Shown here piece by piece: positions 19,431 through 30,907 of a stretch of 64,000 nucleotides of DNA. Made by a program: the position numbers and the translations under genes. Numbering within the stretch: position 1 is the first letter of the stretch; each line of letters begins with the position of its first letter. Below the pieces are notes generated by a model. The model saw only the letters and a program-made list of their open reading frames with translations. It had not been told where the DNA came from and did no database searches. This DNA is from Seminavis robusta (Eukaryota; Bacillariophyta; Bacillariophyceae; Naviculales; Naviculaceae): positions 29,323 to 93,322 of the forward strand of contig CAICTM010000198.1 of NCBI GenBank assembly GCA_903772945.1, in the 5' to 3' direction.

Positions 19431-20842
19431 CTGTCAATTTCACAATTTCCAACTTTCCCGATTTCTCCAATGTTTCTGAATTCTGAAAATTTCAACTTTT
19501 CCCGATTCCTCACAATTACATCTTTTTCTGATTTCTCACAATTAAAACTTTTCTGATTTCTCACAATTCCAATTTTTCCGATTCCTCACAATTCCAATTT
19601 TTTTGATTCCTCACAATTCCATTTTTCCCCGATTCCTCACAATTCCATTTATTTCCGATTCCTCACAATTTCAACTTTTTCTGATTCCTCACAATTACAA
19701 CTTTTTCTGATTCCTCACAATTCCAATTTTCTCTGATTCCTCACAATTCCATTTTTTTCCGATTCCTCACAATTACATTTAATTCCGATTCATCACAATT
19801 TCAACTTTTTCTGACTTCTCACAATTACAATTTTCCGGATTCTCACAATTACAATTATTTCCGATTCCTCACAATAAAAACTTTTCGGATTTCTCACAAT
19901 TCCAATTTTCCGATTCCTCACAATTACATTTACTTCGATTCCTCACAATTTCAACTTTTTTCTGATTCCTCACAATTACAACTTTTTCTGATTCCTCACA
20001 ATTCCAATTTTCTCTGATTCCTCACATTCCATTTATTTCCGATTCCTCACAATTTCAACTTTTTCTGACTTCTCACAATTACAATTTTCGGATTCCTCAC
20101 AATAAAAACTTTTCTGATTTCTCACAATTCCAATTTTCCGGATTCCTCACAATTACAATTTTCTGGATTCCTAACAATTACAATTATTTCCGATTCCTCA
20201 TAATTACAACTTTTTCCGATTCCTCACAATTCCAACTTTTTCCGATTCCTCATAATTCCAACTTTTCTGATTTCTCACAATTCCAATTTTCTGATTCCTC
20301 ACAATTACATTTAATTTCCGATTCCTCACAATACTTATTTCCGTTCCCACAATTCAACTTTTTCTGACTCTCACAATTACATTTTCCGGATTCTCACAAT
20401 CAAATAAAAATTTTCTATTTCTCACAATTCCAATTTTCGATTCCTCACAATTACAATTTTTCCGGATTCCTCACAATTACAATTATTTCCGATTCCTCAC
20501 AATTACAACTTTTAAAAATTCTCACGATTCCAATTTCCAGATTCCTCACAATTACATTTATTTCCGATTCACAATTACATTTAATTTCCGATTCCTCACA
20601 ATTACTGTTTCCAAATATGTTCTCACAATTCCAACTTTTTCCGATTTCTCACAATTTCAACTTTTCTGATTTCTCACATTTCCAATTTCTTCTGATTCCT
20701 CACAATTCCAATTGTTTCCGATTCCTCACAATTCCAATTATTTCCTATTCCTCACAATTACAATTATTTCCGGTTTCTCACAATTCCAACTTTTCTGATT
20801 TCTCACAATTCCAATTTTCCGGACTTCTCACAATTCAATTAC
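19431..20842. repeat. A/T-rich minisatellite, about 26-nt units
   Basis: About 1.4 kb of degenerate tandem units with the core GATTCCTCACAATTACAATTTTTC (shown here as its parts GATTCCTCACAATT and ACAATTTTTC), roughly fifty copies of 24-28 nt. Variation is mainly CCAATT versus ACAATT and the length of the T run. The plus strand is pyrimidine-rich throughout. The array lies upstream of the MscS channel gene. Units are contiguous without spacers. Confidence 0.9.
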
Positions 20843-21936
20843 CTGGTACAAGGGGGGTTTAGAGTACTCGTAGGGAGGTTATACCCTATGGAAGCCAGCG
20901 AGGGCCAGGCCAGGCTTAGACAAACAAGAGACAGAATTCAGGACTAGCTAGCTGATAGGCCACGCTTTCGCGGTTTGCATTCGTACTGAAAATCAGTTAG
21001 GTTCGGTGGGATCAGGGGAGATAGATTGAGGACCAACATGGGGGTCAAAGGGCTTTGCAAGATGCACAGAGACATGTAGGCCTTGTTGTAAGAACACTGG
21101 TCGCAACGGAGATGCGGGTCTGGATGCAGAGCATGCATCATTTGAGAATATGAGTACTGCTTTTTGTTGGCATTGGCATTGGCAAGGCGTTGTAAAAGAA
21201 ATTTGGCTTGGGGACAATTCAAAGAAGAGAAAAGGAGCAATCCTGTCCCAGTGGTTTGGTGATTGAATTGCTTCATGCTTCATGCTGGTTGTGGTTCTCG
21301 TGATCTTTTCTCATTGGTTCTGGAGAGAAGAGTAAACCAACCCAATTCAATTTCTCCCTCGTGGGGATCAAACCGAGGGCACTTCATCTGGTACTAGCTA
21401 GTAGTACATGTACTGGTATCTGTACGGTACCTATGACTTTGGCTGACACAAAAACTCGAGCGTGATCGACCTGGGCAGATACGACATGTACATGTAGCCA
21501 AGTGGGTGCCGGTGCCCCGTACTGTATTGTCTCTTTCACCCCCTACCGATACCCTTTTCAACTTCAACTGACGCTCGTCAAAGAGTACCGCGCCGGCAAC
21601 GAAATGTTCTACTGAAGCTACATGTATGTATTCACCTCCAGAGCTTCGCTCCCAACACGCGTCCTTTTAGTCATGGACGCGATTGTAGTCAGTACCGGTA
21701 TTGCCAACAGTACCAGTAGGTATCCTCCACCACAAGCAAGCTAGCGGTAGCTACCTTGGGCATCATCGATTCGTTGAATTCAGATAAAAAGACGATTGAC
21801 GAGTCAAAAACAGTCCATTGTTAAAATGAGAGTTTGCTCTCCGGATTATATTCTTATGAAGTTCCTACCATACAATAATATGTAAAAAGTACAAGGGGTG
21901 GTTGCTTGGTTCGCAAGAGAAAAAAGCCTCTCCTCT
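20843..21936. other. Spacer
   Basis: No supported gene. Minus-strand frames at 20944-21283 lack family likeness. Many short palindromes (TACATGTA, GGTACC) occur at 21390-21720. Confidence 0.35.
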
Positions 21937-22764
21937 TTAGTTGGTAACCGACCTCGGCGCTTTTCCGCACTTTTCGGCCATTCTCTTGTTGCGGCAGCCG
22001 TTGCACTCGGGTTGTTTCTCCAATAGGATTTTATTCCTGGCTTCCATGGCTTCCTCCAACAATCGTTCCTTTTCAATGGCGCATGCCAGGACACTGGAAA
22101 TCTGCAAGAGCATTTGTTCCACTTCCGGGTAGTAGACAGCACGATCCGTCACTCCGGTATTGAGCGTTCCCAATACCCGCCCCGACGATATCAAGGGTAC
22201 ATCCACACACGCCTGAACTCCCATTTGACTCAAATTGCGACAATCCAAGAATTCCGAATGGGCACAGTCCATTACGCGGACGGGTTCTCGGGTCCGCACG
22301 ACGTGACCAATTTGAGTGCCTGCCAAGGGGAGTTTCATACCCAGAGGCATCGCCCCCGATGTACCATCGAGTCCGTAAATCTCCAACTGCTCACAGCCGG
22401 TTTCATCCTTGGACAAGAGCGAGATACTGACGCGAGCGGCACCGACAATTTCGCGGGTGTACTCGGCGACAATCTTGTAGGCATCCGCCACCCGCGGTGC
22501 CTGACTGAGCGCTACGACCAGTTCATTCAATTTATTCAATCGGTGCGCTTGCGCCATGATGACGTGAGGAGGAGGACAGTATTCCTCCTCTCCCGTACGG
22601 GGTTTGCTATTCTTGGGCACATGGAGTCCTATTTTCGTGGCGATGCGAGCTGTGATTTGCCGCAACCGGCGGTTCTCCTGCTGCAGCTGAAGGTAGTCCT
22701 CCTTGGTGTAGCCATCCATATCCGTAAGGGGAGAGGAACGACGGGAGAAGATCTTGAAACCCAT
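21937..22764 (-). CDS. GAF-domain protein
   Basis: Single exon, 275 residues, ATG at 22764. Residues 17-45 form a short helical, coiled-coil-like stretch (YLQLQQENRRLRQITARIA). Residues about 75-235 are a GAF domain: LNKLNELVVALSQAPRVADAYKIVAEYTREIVGAARVSISLL, then PLAGTQIGHVVRTREPVRVMD, VQACVDVPLISSGRVLGTLNTG and YYPEVEQMLLQISSVLACAIE. GAF domains bind cyclic nucleotides or other small ligands, or chromophores. A Cys-containing basic tail follows (CNGCRNKRMAEKCG). There is no attached kinase or cyclase, so it is likely a stand-alone sensor or regulatory subunit. The ligand cannot be told. Confidence 0.8.
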   Translation of the reverse strand: MGFKIFSRRSSPLTDMDGYTKEDYLQLQQENRRLRQITARIATKIGLHVPKNSKPRTGEEEYCPPPHVIMAQAHRLNKLNELVVALSQAPRVADAYKIVAEYTREIVGAARVSISLLSKDETGCEQLEIYGLDGTSGAMPLGMKLPLAGTQIGHVVRTREPVRVMDCAHSEFLDCRNLSQMGVQACVDVPLISSGRVLGTLNTGVTDRAVYYPEVEQMLLQISSVLACAIEKERLLEEAMEARNKILLEKQPECNGCRNKRMAEKCGKAPRSVTN

Positions 22765-24443
22765 GATGTATGCTACTAGTACTGCTATTGATCCTTGCTT
22801 GCACTGTTTCTGGCTAGTGTTTTTATGTGTTGCTACGCGGAGTATGCGATGGCGGTCTCCTTCCTTGTCGTGGGCCTTGTGGCGGCGTTACTATGACCGA
22901 TGGAATGGTGGTGTGCTGTGCTGTGCTGTGCTGCGGCAACTCTCGGCTTCCATGCTTACTACCAGGTACCACTGGTACTTGCGCTCCCAGCGAGCGAAGC
23001 AGCCTTTCTCCGATGAAAACTTCTTTTTTGTCTTCAAGCGACGCTTCTTGTTCTCCCACCCGTCATTTACTTAATAATCGCCTTTCATGCAGACACCTGA
23101 AATGGGACCAGAGTCACAATTGATCAATTTATTTAAGTCTTGGCCACTTGTAGTCACCATATTGACTACGAGCTAAAAGAATGTGGCGACAAAGTGATTT
23201 AATGCTGCTTTAGTAGTCAAAAGAAATAACTAAGGCCTGACACCTTTCTGTTCTTTGCGGCAAGATATGGACAAGCCTCAAACCTCTCTCATAAGAATGT
23301 TTTACATCTCCTCGGGAGCTCCAGCGATACCCTGCCACCGCTACATTCGAACTAGCTAGTCTACGAGGCAAACTCACCTCGGCGTCACCAGATGTACAGG
23401 TGTGGGATGTATCGGTAGCTATAGCCATAGACACTATAATATGTGCGACTGGAATATATCTCTACTAGAGCGGGAAGGCCGCGAAGGAGTCTGCTGTCCA
23501 GAGCCCAGAGCCCAGAGGGATGGGGAATAGAGACATATCGGTAGGTTTAGTGGTAGTGACAGACATCTGGTTTCTTTCTTGCCGAGCTAGCAGATCCCAA
23601 CATAGATGAGTTTCTTTTAATACAAGTAAATGTGTGTTTATTAATGGCTGGTAATCAAAGTCAGGAAAAATAAAGTCAACCCCTGCTCCCTCAGTTGGGA
23701 GTTGGGGAGAGCCAGTTTGAGCGAGGTTACCCTTGCTTGTTTTGGAACGCATTTTCATGATGTCAGACTCTAATAATGCTATGTCTTGCTATTTGGCATG
23801 TCAACTCCACTACTCTAGTAGTACCGGGTAGTCTTTCTCAGAGGCTAGTCTAGCTACTGGCTAGTTTGCTTTCTCGCAGCCAGCCAAATCTGGAGGCTTC
23901 TGGACTACTTTTTGTGCGCTCTCTCAAGTGTCAAGGCTAACATCAGTGCTGCTCATTGGAGATTCTGAGATTCAAGTAGATTCTAATATTCAAGTTTAGA
24001 GTGATCTGAACCCCGTGTATCCGCGTACATGAAAAAGTGTCCTTTCTACGTAACATTTCTGCGTTGTCACAAGATGTTGCTGGTCACTGGCTCATCAATG
24101 TGCAAAGACCTACCGTAACCCGTAAACCATGGCTAAACCATACTCTTGTAAAAACAATTTGTAAAAATAATAATAAAAGTGCCAAAGCTCCCAACGATTT
24201 TACGATTTTGCCAGTTCTTTATTACCAGGTAATTGTACCAACGCGGTACCCTGGTGTGTAGTAGTACTAGTAGCTGCTTTGATGTTAGATAGATAGGTGA
24301 TACCTCTCGCGCTACAGTACGTACAACGAACGGAAGTACCGATAGCTACGTACCTGCAGCACTTGGAGTAGCTGTGATGGTGGCACGTGAACATCACGTC
24401 TATTCACCATCATTCGACAGCCAGCTGCATGTACGAGTATGGG
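22765..24443. other. Spacer with one weak small frame
   Basis: Mostly non-coding. The minus-strand frame 23758-23465 (97 residues, ATG start, containing DFIFPDFDYQPLINTHLLVL) could be a small gene but has no recognisable family and no supporting context. Palindromic GGTACC and CTAGTAGT motifs are common. Confidence 0.3.
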
Positions 24444-26302
24444 CTATTGCCTGTGGCCTGGTTTCCCAAAGGCCATGTCTACAGTCCGATTGGAGAGTAT
24501 CGATTTGGGGTCCATGCGAGCCCGCGTTTCATTGAACAATGCCACGGGAAAGCGAGATTGCATAAACAATCGCAAGTCCGCCACTTGGAAAATGGATTTG
24601 GGAATCTCCAGTTTGGCCCAATGACTGGTAGCACTGTACTGCTGTCCAATTTTGCGCATCAAGTCACAGTATTTGCCCGTAAAAGACTCGGTAATGGCCC
24701 GTCGTTGCCATTCCTCATCCGATGGCAAATAATGAATGATTCCTACCCAGGAATGTAGCCCTTGTGGATCTCGACTGTACGCGGGAGACATGTACGAGCT
24801 GGAGCTGGCCGACCATCGTTGTTCAATGGGAGCCGGTGCGGGAATGTTGTCGCGTTCAATTCCTGCCAATAGTTCCTCCATGAAATCCATGTCATTGCCA
24901 TTGTTGCGTTCTTGTGATCCCGTGGGAAAACAGACTTCCCAGACCCATTGCTGTCATGAACCCCAGTTATAAAATTGTGTATGAGTGAGTCCTCAATCAT
25001 TAAATAAACACACATTCGCCCGTGGTATCGTACCTGCCCTCCACAATCAAATTGCAGCAGTTGATCACTTGGTTTTGTCTGATATCCTTCACTGTTTCTC
25101 CAAAACTCGGCTTCTGCCTTGTTGACGCGTTTGACATGGTCGACATTCAAGGGGTCAAATGCCAAGAGTGCGTCTCTCAATTCCCCAAATCCCATGCCCT
25201 CTATGGTTTCTTTCGTGTATGTTGTCGTAGTAGTAGTAGAGTTGTCAGCATATTCTTGGGACAGTGTCAAAAGCAAGTCGGTCAAGGGTTGAAATAATTG
25301 TTTCGTGGAGAGTGGTGCCGACGTTTGTCGTGGAACACTCTGTGGTAGTGTTTCTTCGGGATCATTGGTGACCACGACGACGGCATCCTCAAAGGGAATC
25401 CACATGTAGCGCATATGTTTGTGTTTTTCTAGCAATTCATCGCGTTGTTCTCGGGCTTGTTGTCGTGTCAATACAAATGTATGTTCCACCAAATCATGGG
25501 CCGGGATGCACTGCATCGTGACTTCCACCACAATTCCCAGACATCCCAATCCGACTTTGGTCAAATGAAACAATTCGTCATCTTCATCCTGCGAGGTCAA
25601 TTCGATCATGCCTTGACTGGGTGTCACGATTTTGAGCTTGGTCACGTAATGATCGACGGGGGCAATGGCTTTTCCGGTTCCATGCGCCCCGACTTGCACA
25701 AAGCCACCCATTTGTTGTTCGGCAATGGATGCCAAATTGGGCAATGTGAGATTATGCGGCCGCAGTGCTTCAATGACTTGACTGACACGAGCCCCGGCTT
25801 GAGCCGTGACGGTGCGGTTGACCGTGTCCACTTTTACTACCGAATCCAAATGGGCCATGCTCATCATACCCTGTGCCTCAAACGCCAGGCCATTGGGAGA
25901 GAGTGCCGATCCCACAGGTCGTACGGACCGTCCTTGGGCGTGGCATTTTTGGACAATGGCTTCCACCTCGGCAATCGATTCGGGTTCCCAATACGAGTCG
26001 TTGGGGACAAGCACACTGTGCGTGCCACTCCAATTGAGAATTTTGGTGGTGGTGTCGTCGTCGGCTGCTTCTTCCAGGCAAGGTTGTCGTGTATTCCAAC
26101 CAAGAATAATTCCACAAGATGCCATGGCCATTCCTAGGAATGACACCAATAACTTGTGACTCTCATCCTGCTGATGATGGCTCTTGTGAGACGAGAGGAG
26201 GACTGATAGCGACGGCAAAGCTCGAGTTGTGGAAGATTCTGGCCGAGCAAAGGTGGAAGTCCATCTCGAGGACCTGATCAGTCGAGGTGAAAACCTCCAC
26301 AT
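24444..26302 (-). CDS. GLDH: L-galactono-1,4-lactone dehydrogenase, mitochondrial
   Basis: Exons 26302-25034 and 24950-24444, joined over an 83-nt GT-AG intron, encode 591 residues. The enzyme makes L-ascorbate from L-galactono-1,4-lactone and passes electrons to cytochrome c on the inner mitochondrial membrane. The N-terminus is Arg/Ser-rich (mitochondrial presequence), followed by a hydrophobic segment (LLVSFLGMAMASCGIILGW). The FAD-binding domain has RPVGSALSPNG, AGARVSQVIEALRPHNLTLPNLASIAEQQMGGFVQVGAHGTG. The Leu in SALS replaces the His that holds FAD covalently in related oxidases, as in plant GLDH. The C-terminal half matches plant GLDH: CGGQQWVWE, PIEQRWSASSSSYMSPAY, SWVGIIHYLP, HWAKLEIPK, RMDPKSILSN. 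Strong call. It is divergent from the E2 gene. Confidence 0.95.
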
Positions 26303-26731
26303 TGTCTATGTTACCTTCAGTAGAGTAGTCTAGAGTTTGCAATAACTAATTAATCAATCAATCGATCAATCAATCCCTATGGCTTCAATTCTATTGCTTT
26401 CATGGATGTCAAGAGGTCGTCGCGTTTGCATTGATGGATGGATGGCCTGATGAGATCTTGCAAGGAAGTGATGCCAACAAAAATGAGTGGAACCGCTTAC
26501 GTACCGTACGTGGCAGTCTTTGATTGGCTTATTTGAATCATGATTCTTGTAAATCTTGGTGGATGCAGGAATGACCATGCCGGCGCTCCTCCTCCTTCGA
26601 TTCCTTCATCGCGGTTCCAACGTCCCAAAAACCTGGCAAACATCACATCACAACTACAACACAGCGAGCTAGTAGCAACCAACTCAACTCTTTCGTAGCT
26701 TCCCTCATCAACAGTACTCCAATATTCGACC
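26303..26731. promoter_or_regulatory. Divergent promoter between GLDH and the UBE2J-like gene
   Basis: Some 430 nt separate two starts facing away from each other. It includes a short ATCA/ATCG microsatellite (about 26350-26375). No specific factor site was identified. Confidence 0.4.
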
Positions 26732-28113
26732 ATGAGCAAGTCTCCATCTCTTCGACGCATCCAAGCAGACATTCGTGAACTGGCATTGGATCCTTCCGAT
26801 CGGTACCACGCGGCGCCCTTGGAGCATGACATGTTCGAATGGTCGGTGCAGACTTCATGACAAGACAAGAGATGGCTGTGTTTGTCTTTTTACAGCGGGT
26901 CGTCTCACGAGTGCCATTTTGGTTGTTTTTGTGTGTGTATAGGCACTTTACGATTCGTGGAGCCGATGGAACCGATTTTGAAGGAGGTGTCTATCATGGA
27001 CGCATCATGGTGAGATAGTTGTGTCTTTTGTGTTTCATCTCATCGCTTGTGTGACTTGAGTGTCTGACATTCACTTACTTTTTGTTTTTACTTTCCATTT
27101 CTTTTTTACTGTGTTATGTGTACAGCTTCCACCCGAGTATCCATTCAAGCCTCCTCATATTATTTTCTTGACTCCTTCGGGTCGATTTGAAACCAACACC
27201 AAGGTCTGCTTGTCATTCTCGGCGTACCATCCCGAACTATGGCAGCCAGCGTAAGTCTTCCATTCATCTATCCATCAGTCGATCTTTTTTTTAGACAGTG
27301 ATGGGTCTTTGTTGTTTTTGATTTGGATCCTGATCTTGTCCATGCTTGCTTGCTTGCATGGTATTTTATATTTATATATGAATATTTAGCTGGGGCATTC
27401 GTTTGATTCTCGAGGCGCTGATTAGTTTTCTACCGACACCGGCCGATGGTGCCATTGGAGCGTTGGATTGGACTGGGGATGAACGAAAACGATTGGCCGT
27501 CAAGAGTGTCCACTACCACTGTCCCACATGTGGTTGCAAGGCGATTGAGCTACTTCCCAAACTCAAACCCAAAACGGATACTTCTGACAGTAGTAAAAAT
27601 GACAAACCAAAATCCAAATTTCAAAAGGAAATTGAAAAATTACAACAATTTCAGGCAATGGAACACGGAGAAGATAAAGATATAAACGACAACAACAATA
27701 AAGGAAAAGATGGCGAGGAAAAGGACCCGAAAGCAAAAGAAGAGGTCCCTAAAGAGGAACCAAAGCCCTCGGTGGAAACATCCGTGGAAGCGACTACCAC
27801 GACAACCAACACGAACGACGAAACGGAACCACCCACGGAACAGGCCCCGGCGGTTGTTACTCCCACTGCGGCGGCTCCACAACAACAACAGCCTGTTGAA
27901 CAAATGCAGGATCCTCCCATGGTGCAATTGCAGCAACAACAACAACAACAACAATTGGAATTCCGACAAGAAGATGGAATGTTGTCTTGGATGGTGGATC
28001 CCGTATTACATGGAATCATTGTCATACTGGCGGTTCTCTGCTTTTTGCTCATGCGAAAGCTGCAAACCATGATGGAAGAGTTGGAGGAACTCAATGCTGT
28101 ATTGGAGGGATGA
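26732..28113 (+). CDS. UBE2J: Tail-anchored ubiquitin-conjugating enzyme E2, UBE2J/Ubc6 type
   Basis: Four exons (26732-26841, 26943-27009, 27126-27250, 27390-28113) join in phase to 341 residues. The UBC fold occupies about 5-160: [65 protein letters not shown], then TKVCLSFSAYHPELWQPAWGIR with catalytic Cys87. The long YPF-to-Cys spacing and the S.S.(Y/H)HPE.W motif are specific to the Ubc6/UBE2J group. A Lys/Glu-rich then Gln-rich linker leads to a single C-terminal TM helix (HGIIVILAVLCFLLMRKL). The family acts at the ER membrane in ER-associated degradation. A CPTCGCK cysteine cluster after the UBC domain is unusual. Confidence 0.93.
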
Positions 28114-28810
28114 TATGGATGGAAATGAAAATGAAATTTGAACAGTTAGGCAATATTTACGTATGCATGTATGTGTGGCAAGGCAATTGAAACAGGAACA
28201 AATCTGTAGCAACTAGATCTACTTTACACGCTTCTTTAGTTAGTTAGTTCGTACGGGCATCTATCATCTGGCTAGGTACCTGGTACATGTATCATGGAAT
28301 AAACACTGTACGTTTGCCTCGTAGTACATCGTATTTCAAAAAGTTGTGGAGCCGCACCTCCATGGTCGTCTCAGCTCCGGTACCAGGTACTGGTACCAGC
28401 CACTTGGTTGTTATTGCTTCATTCCATCACGCTGTAGCATCTACTCCTACCAGTACCGGGACAGCTAGCTAGCAACCATATTATTTGATGCCAAGGTGGT
28501 CCAAACCGTCTAGATAGCTGCGATATTGTCTCCTTGCTGGAGCCTCACGATCGTTTAGCAAGTACCGGTAGTCTAGTTCCCACGTTGCACTCAACTACTC
28601 CATCGTACCCTGCTGGTTTTGTTTCCCTTCCTACGATACTGGTAGACTACCAACTGCCATCATTCTCTCGCTTTGTGATGGACAGTTAGTCCAGTTGTCA
28701 CGAAGAACACACTCAGTACTGTACTTCCACTTTTGACAAGTAAAATGGCTACCGTATGAACACTTTTCACATAATCTGTATCTCTAGCTAGTGGCAACTA
28801 GTCTAGCTAG
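28114..28810. other. Spacer between convergent genes
   Basis: No gene. It is rich in GGTACC, TACATGTA and CTAGCTAG palindromes. Confidence 0.4.
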
Positions 28811-29911
28811 CTAGAGATGCATTCTCCGTTCCTTGTCCGAGAGAGTGAGACACCCTCCTGGAAGTTGGCAATATTGGTCCCACACATCACTTTCAGGGAC
28901 GAACCAAGCTTGGGCTTCTCCAGGCTCCGAGGATAATGGCGTCGAACCAATCTGTGGCCGTGAGTCAAAGGGAACACGGAGAGACACTGTGCGTGCCAAC
29001 GCATCCGTCTCAAAGGCATCTTGTCCACAGGCAAAAGGAAGCGAAACAATACAAAACTCCAATGGTTGCAAAACAATGACACCTTTACCGTTGGAGGACA
29101 GATCGTTGCTAAGGTCAAACACTCTTGCAGTGGTCGGAGCTCTTGCCACTCCTTTAACATTACGATCAAGAGCAGGACTGTGATGATGGTGTCGGTGATG
29201 CAACAGGCGTGGCACCAGCCAGCGATAGCCACAGGAGAGTTGTTCTTGAATGCAACGTTCTGTATAGACATTCCCCAACCCACCCAAAAAATGCAGCTCC
29301 GATTGCATGATATGAACTTGAATGGGAGGTCCATTGGATTGCACATTTTGGAGACAGACCCATAGATCGACATGACGTTGTCGATTGCTGCTGCTTGCGT
29401 TGGTCCGTAAGATGCGGGTGCGGCAATTTTCAGTATGATTCAAGGTGACCCAAAGAGATAGACTGGATGTAGTACCTGTAGTAGTACCGCTTCCGGTAGC
29501 ATGGATCATTCTACCATTGCCCTTGGCAAAAATGGCTTTGCGATTGGTCCAGCGTGACTTGGGCATTCGGTTGCAAAGGTTCATGCTACAATATGCATCT
29601 TTCCAATCTTTGCCTCCAAATGCCTTGGGTCTCTTGGTGGTGGCAATCTGGAAGCGTCGGTGGACCAAATCACTCCAAGTTTCATCCGCAGTGGCCAATT
29701 CTCGCAGGATCCCAGTGTGAGTCTGAGCCATGCTACCCAACATGGGCACGTCCATGAAGGTATAAATGTGGCACAATATCTCTCGAGGAAGCTGAAGGAA
29801 CATGTTCACCATGGAGGAAGGAACTGCAATCAATGCTGCAGCTGGTTTTTGATCGACCAATTCTTCCGTGGCCATGGCACCACTACTGCTACCACTCAAC
29901 ATCATCTCCAT
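28811..29911 (-). CDS. F-box protein
   Basis: Single exon, 366 residues from the first ATG at 29911 (the upstream in-frame start is TTG). The F-box spans about 40-90: LPREILCHIYTFMDVPMLGSMAQTHTGILRELATADETWSDLVHRRF, with the usual LP..IL..I..F and the Trp of ..W..L...RF. After it come KRPKAFGGKDWKDAYCSMN, as in many F-box proteins, and a long beta-rich region without WD, Kelch or LRR repeats (SLSLWVTLNHTENCRTRILR, VDLWVCLQNVQSNGPPIQVHIMQSELHFLG). F-box proteins join substrates to SCF ubiquitin ligases; the C-terminal part would bind the target. Targets are unknown. Confidence 0.75.
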   Translation of the reverse strand: MEMMLSGSSSGAMATEELVDQKPAAALIAVPSSMVNMFLQLPREILCHIYTFMDVPMLGSMAQTHTGILRELATADETWSDLVHRRFQIATTKRPKAFGGKDWKDAYCSMNLCNRMPKSRWTNRKAIFAKGNGRMIHATGSGTTTGTTSSLSLWVTLNHTENCRTRILRTNASSSNRQRHVDLWVCLQNVQSNGPPIQVHIMQSELHFLGGLGNVYTERCIQEQLSCGYRWLVPRLLHHRHHHHSPALDRNVKGVARAPTTARVFDLSNDLSSNGKGVIVLQPLEFCIVSLPFACGQDAFETDALARTVSLRVPFDSRPQIGSTPLSSEPGEAQAWFVPESDVWDQYCQLPGGCLTLSDKERRMHL

Positions 29912-30907
29912 CTTCCTGTTCAATTATGATGACAGAGGTGTGAATATACCAGGTATGCCTCCTCTTCTTTGACGCCTTCAGTCCTATTCTTTCCAGAGGC
30001 TTGTCATGGAGTTGATGACATTGTGGTGGTTCCGCGAAGATCACAATCAGCTGACTCCAGCCAAGTTCTCAAGTATCTTTGTGTAGAATTTGTACTACAG
30101 CCTACGTAACTTCGAATTTGGAGCTCCACGTCCTGTTCGAAGAATGTTCTTGACCTGCGCAGGTCTGTCCGTCATCCACTATGCACGAATGAAAGATCCA
30201 AAGAAGATACCGGTACATGTACCGGTACGGTGGAAGCTCGGCGGTACAGCTCTCTGCATCAAGGCAAACTAGCAAAGGCCTTTGGGCAACACCGTGATTG
30301 TGAGTAGTGTAGTAGAGACGCCCTTTGTTGTCCATGTCAGCCAGAGGACGGGACCCAGAAGATGGCAGTGCTCTTGAGTTCTTTCTGCTTTTTGCAGACG
30401 CAGTCTGGTCCTTTTGAGTTCAAGTTTCAGGGACTGCAATGTAAATATCTACCCAACCTACCCAGGTCAGGTACCAGTAGTAGTCTACATGTATGTGCAA
30501 TCGAGTAGTTATTCATTTTACGTGACTCGCTGAACACAAATACGCAATTTTATAATGAGATGAAACCAATACTGGGACCCTTGGTGTCCCGTTCTTGTTA
30601 ATTGCGTTTCTTCATGATGCTGCGGTAAGATATTCACGGCGCTGGATCTTTCAATTGTTGACCAACTTCATCTGATTGATCCAGTGGGAGCCGTCTGGAT
30701 CCAAATGTAGTGGATTTGTCGTCACAGATCCACTCTTAGTTTCACCAGGTACCAGGTACCCTCGTTCTTCCAAGACATGTATTGGCTTTTTAGTTTCCAG
30801 AGAAAATGAAAAAGAAACTATCAATCAGAGGCAGTCTTGGCCCCAATGGATTTTCCAACAAAGCCAGACAACGAGAGAGCCAAGCCTTTCATTCGCCCAC
30901 TTCTCAC
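29912..30907. other. Spacer
   Basis: No gene supported. Short frames at 30090-30335 look like chance. Confidence 0.4.

Noticed and set aside
19431-20842. Tandem array considered as a CRISPR array
   Set aside because: Units are contiguous and degenerate with no unique spacers, and the genes around are eukaryotic with introns.
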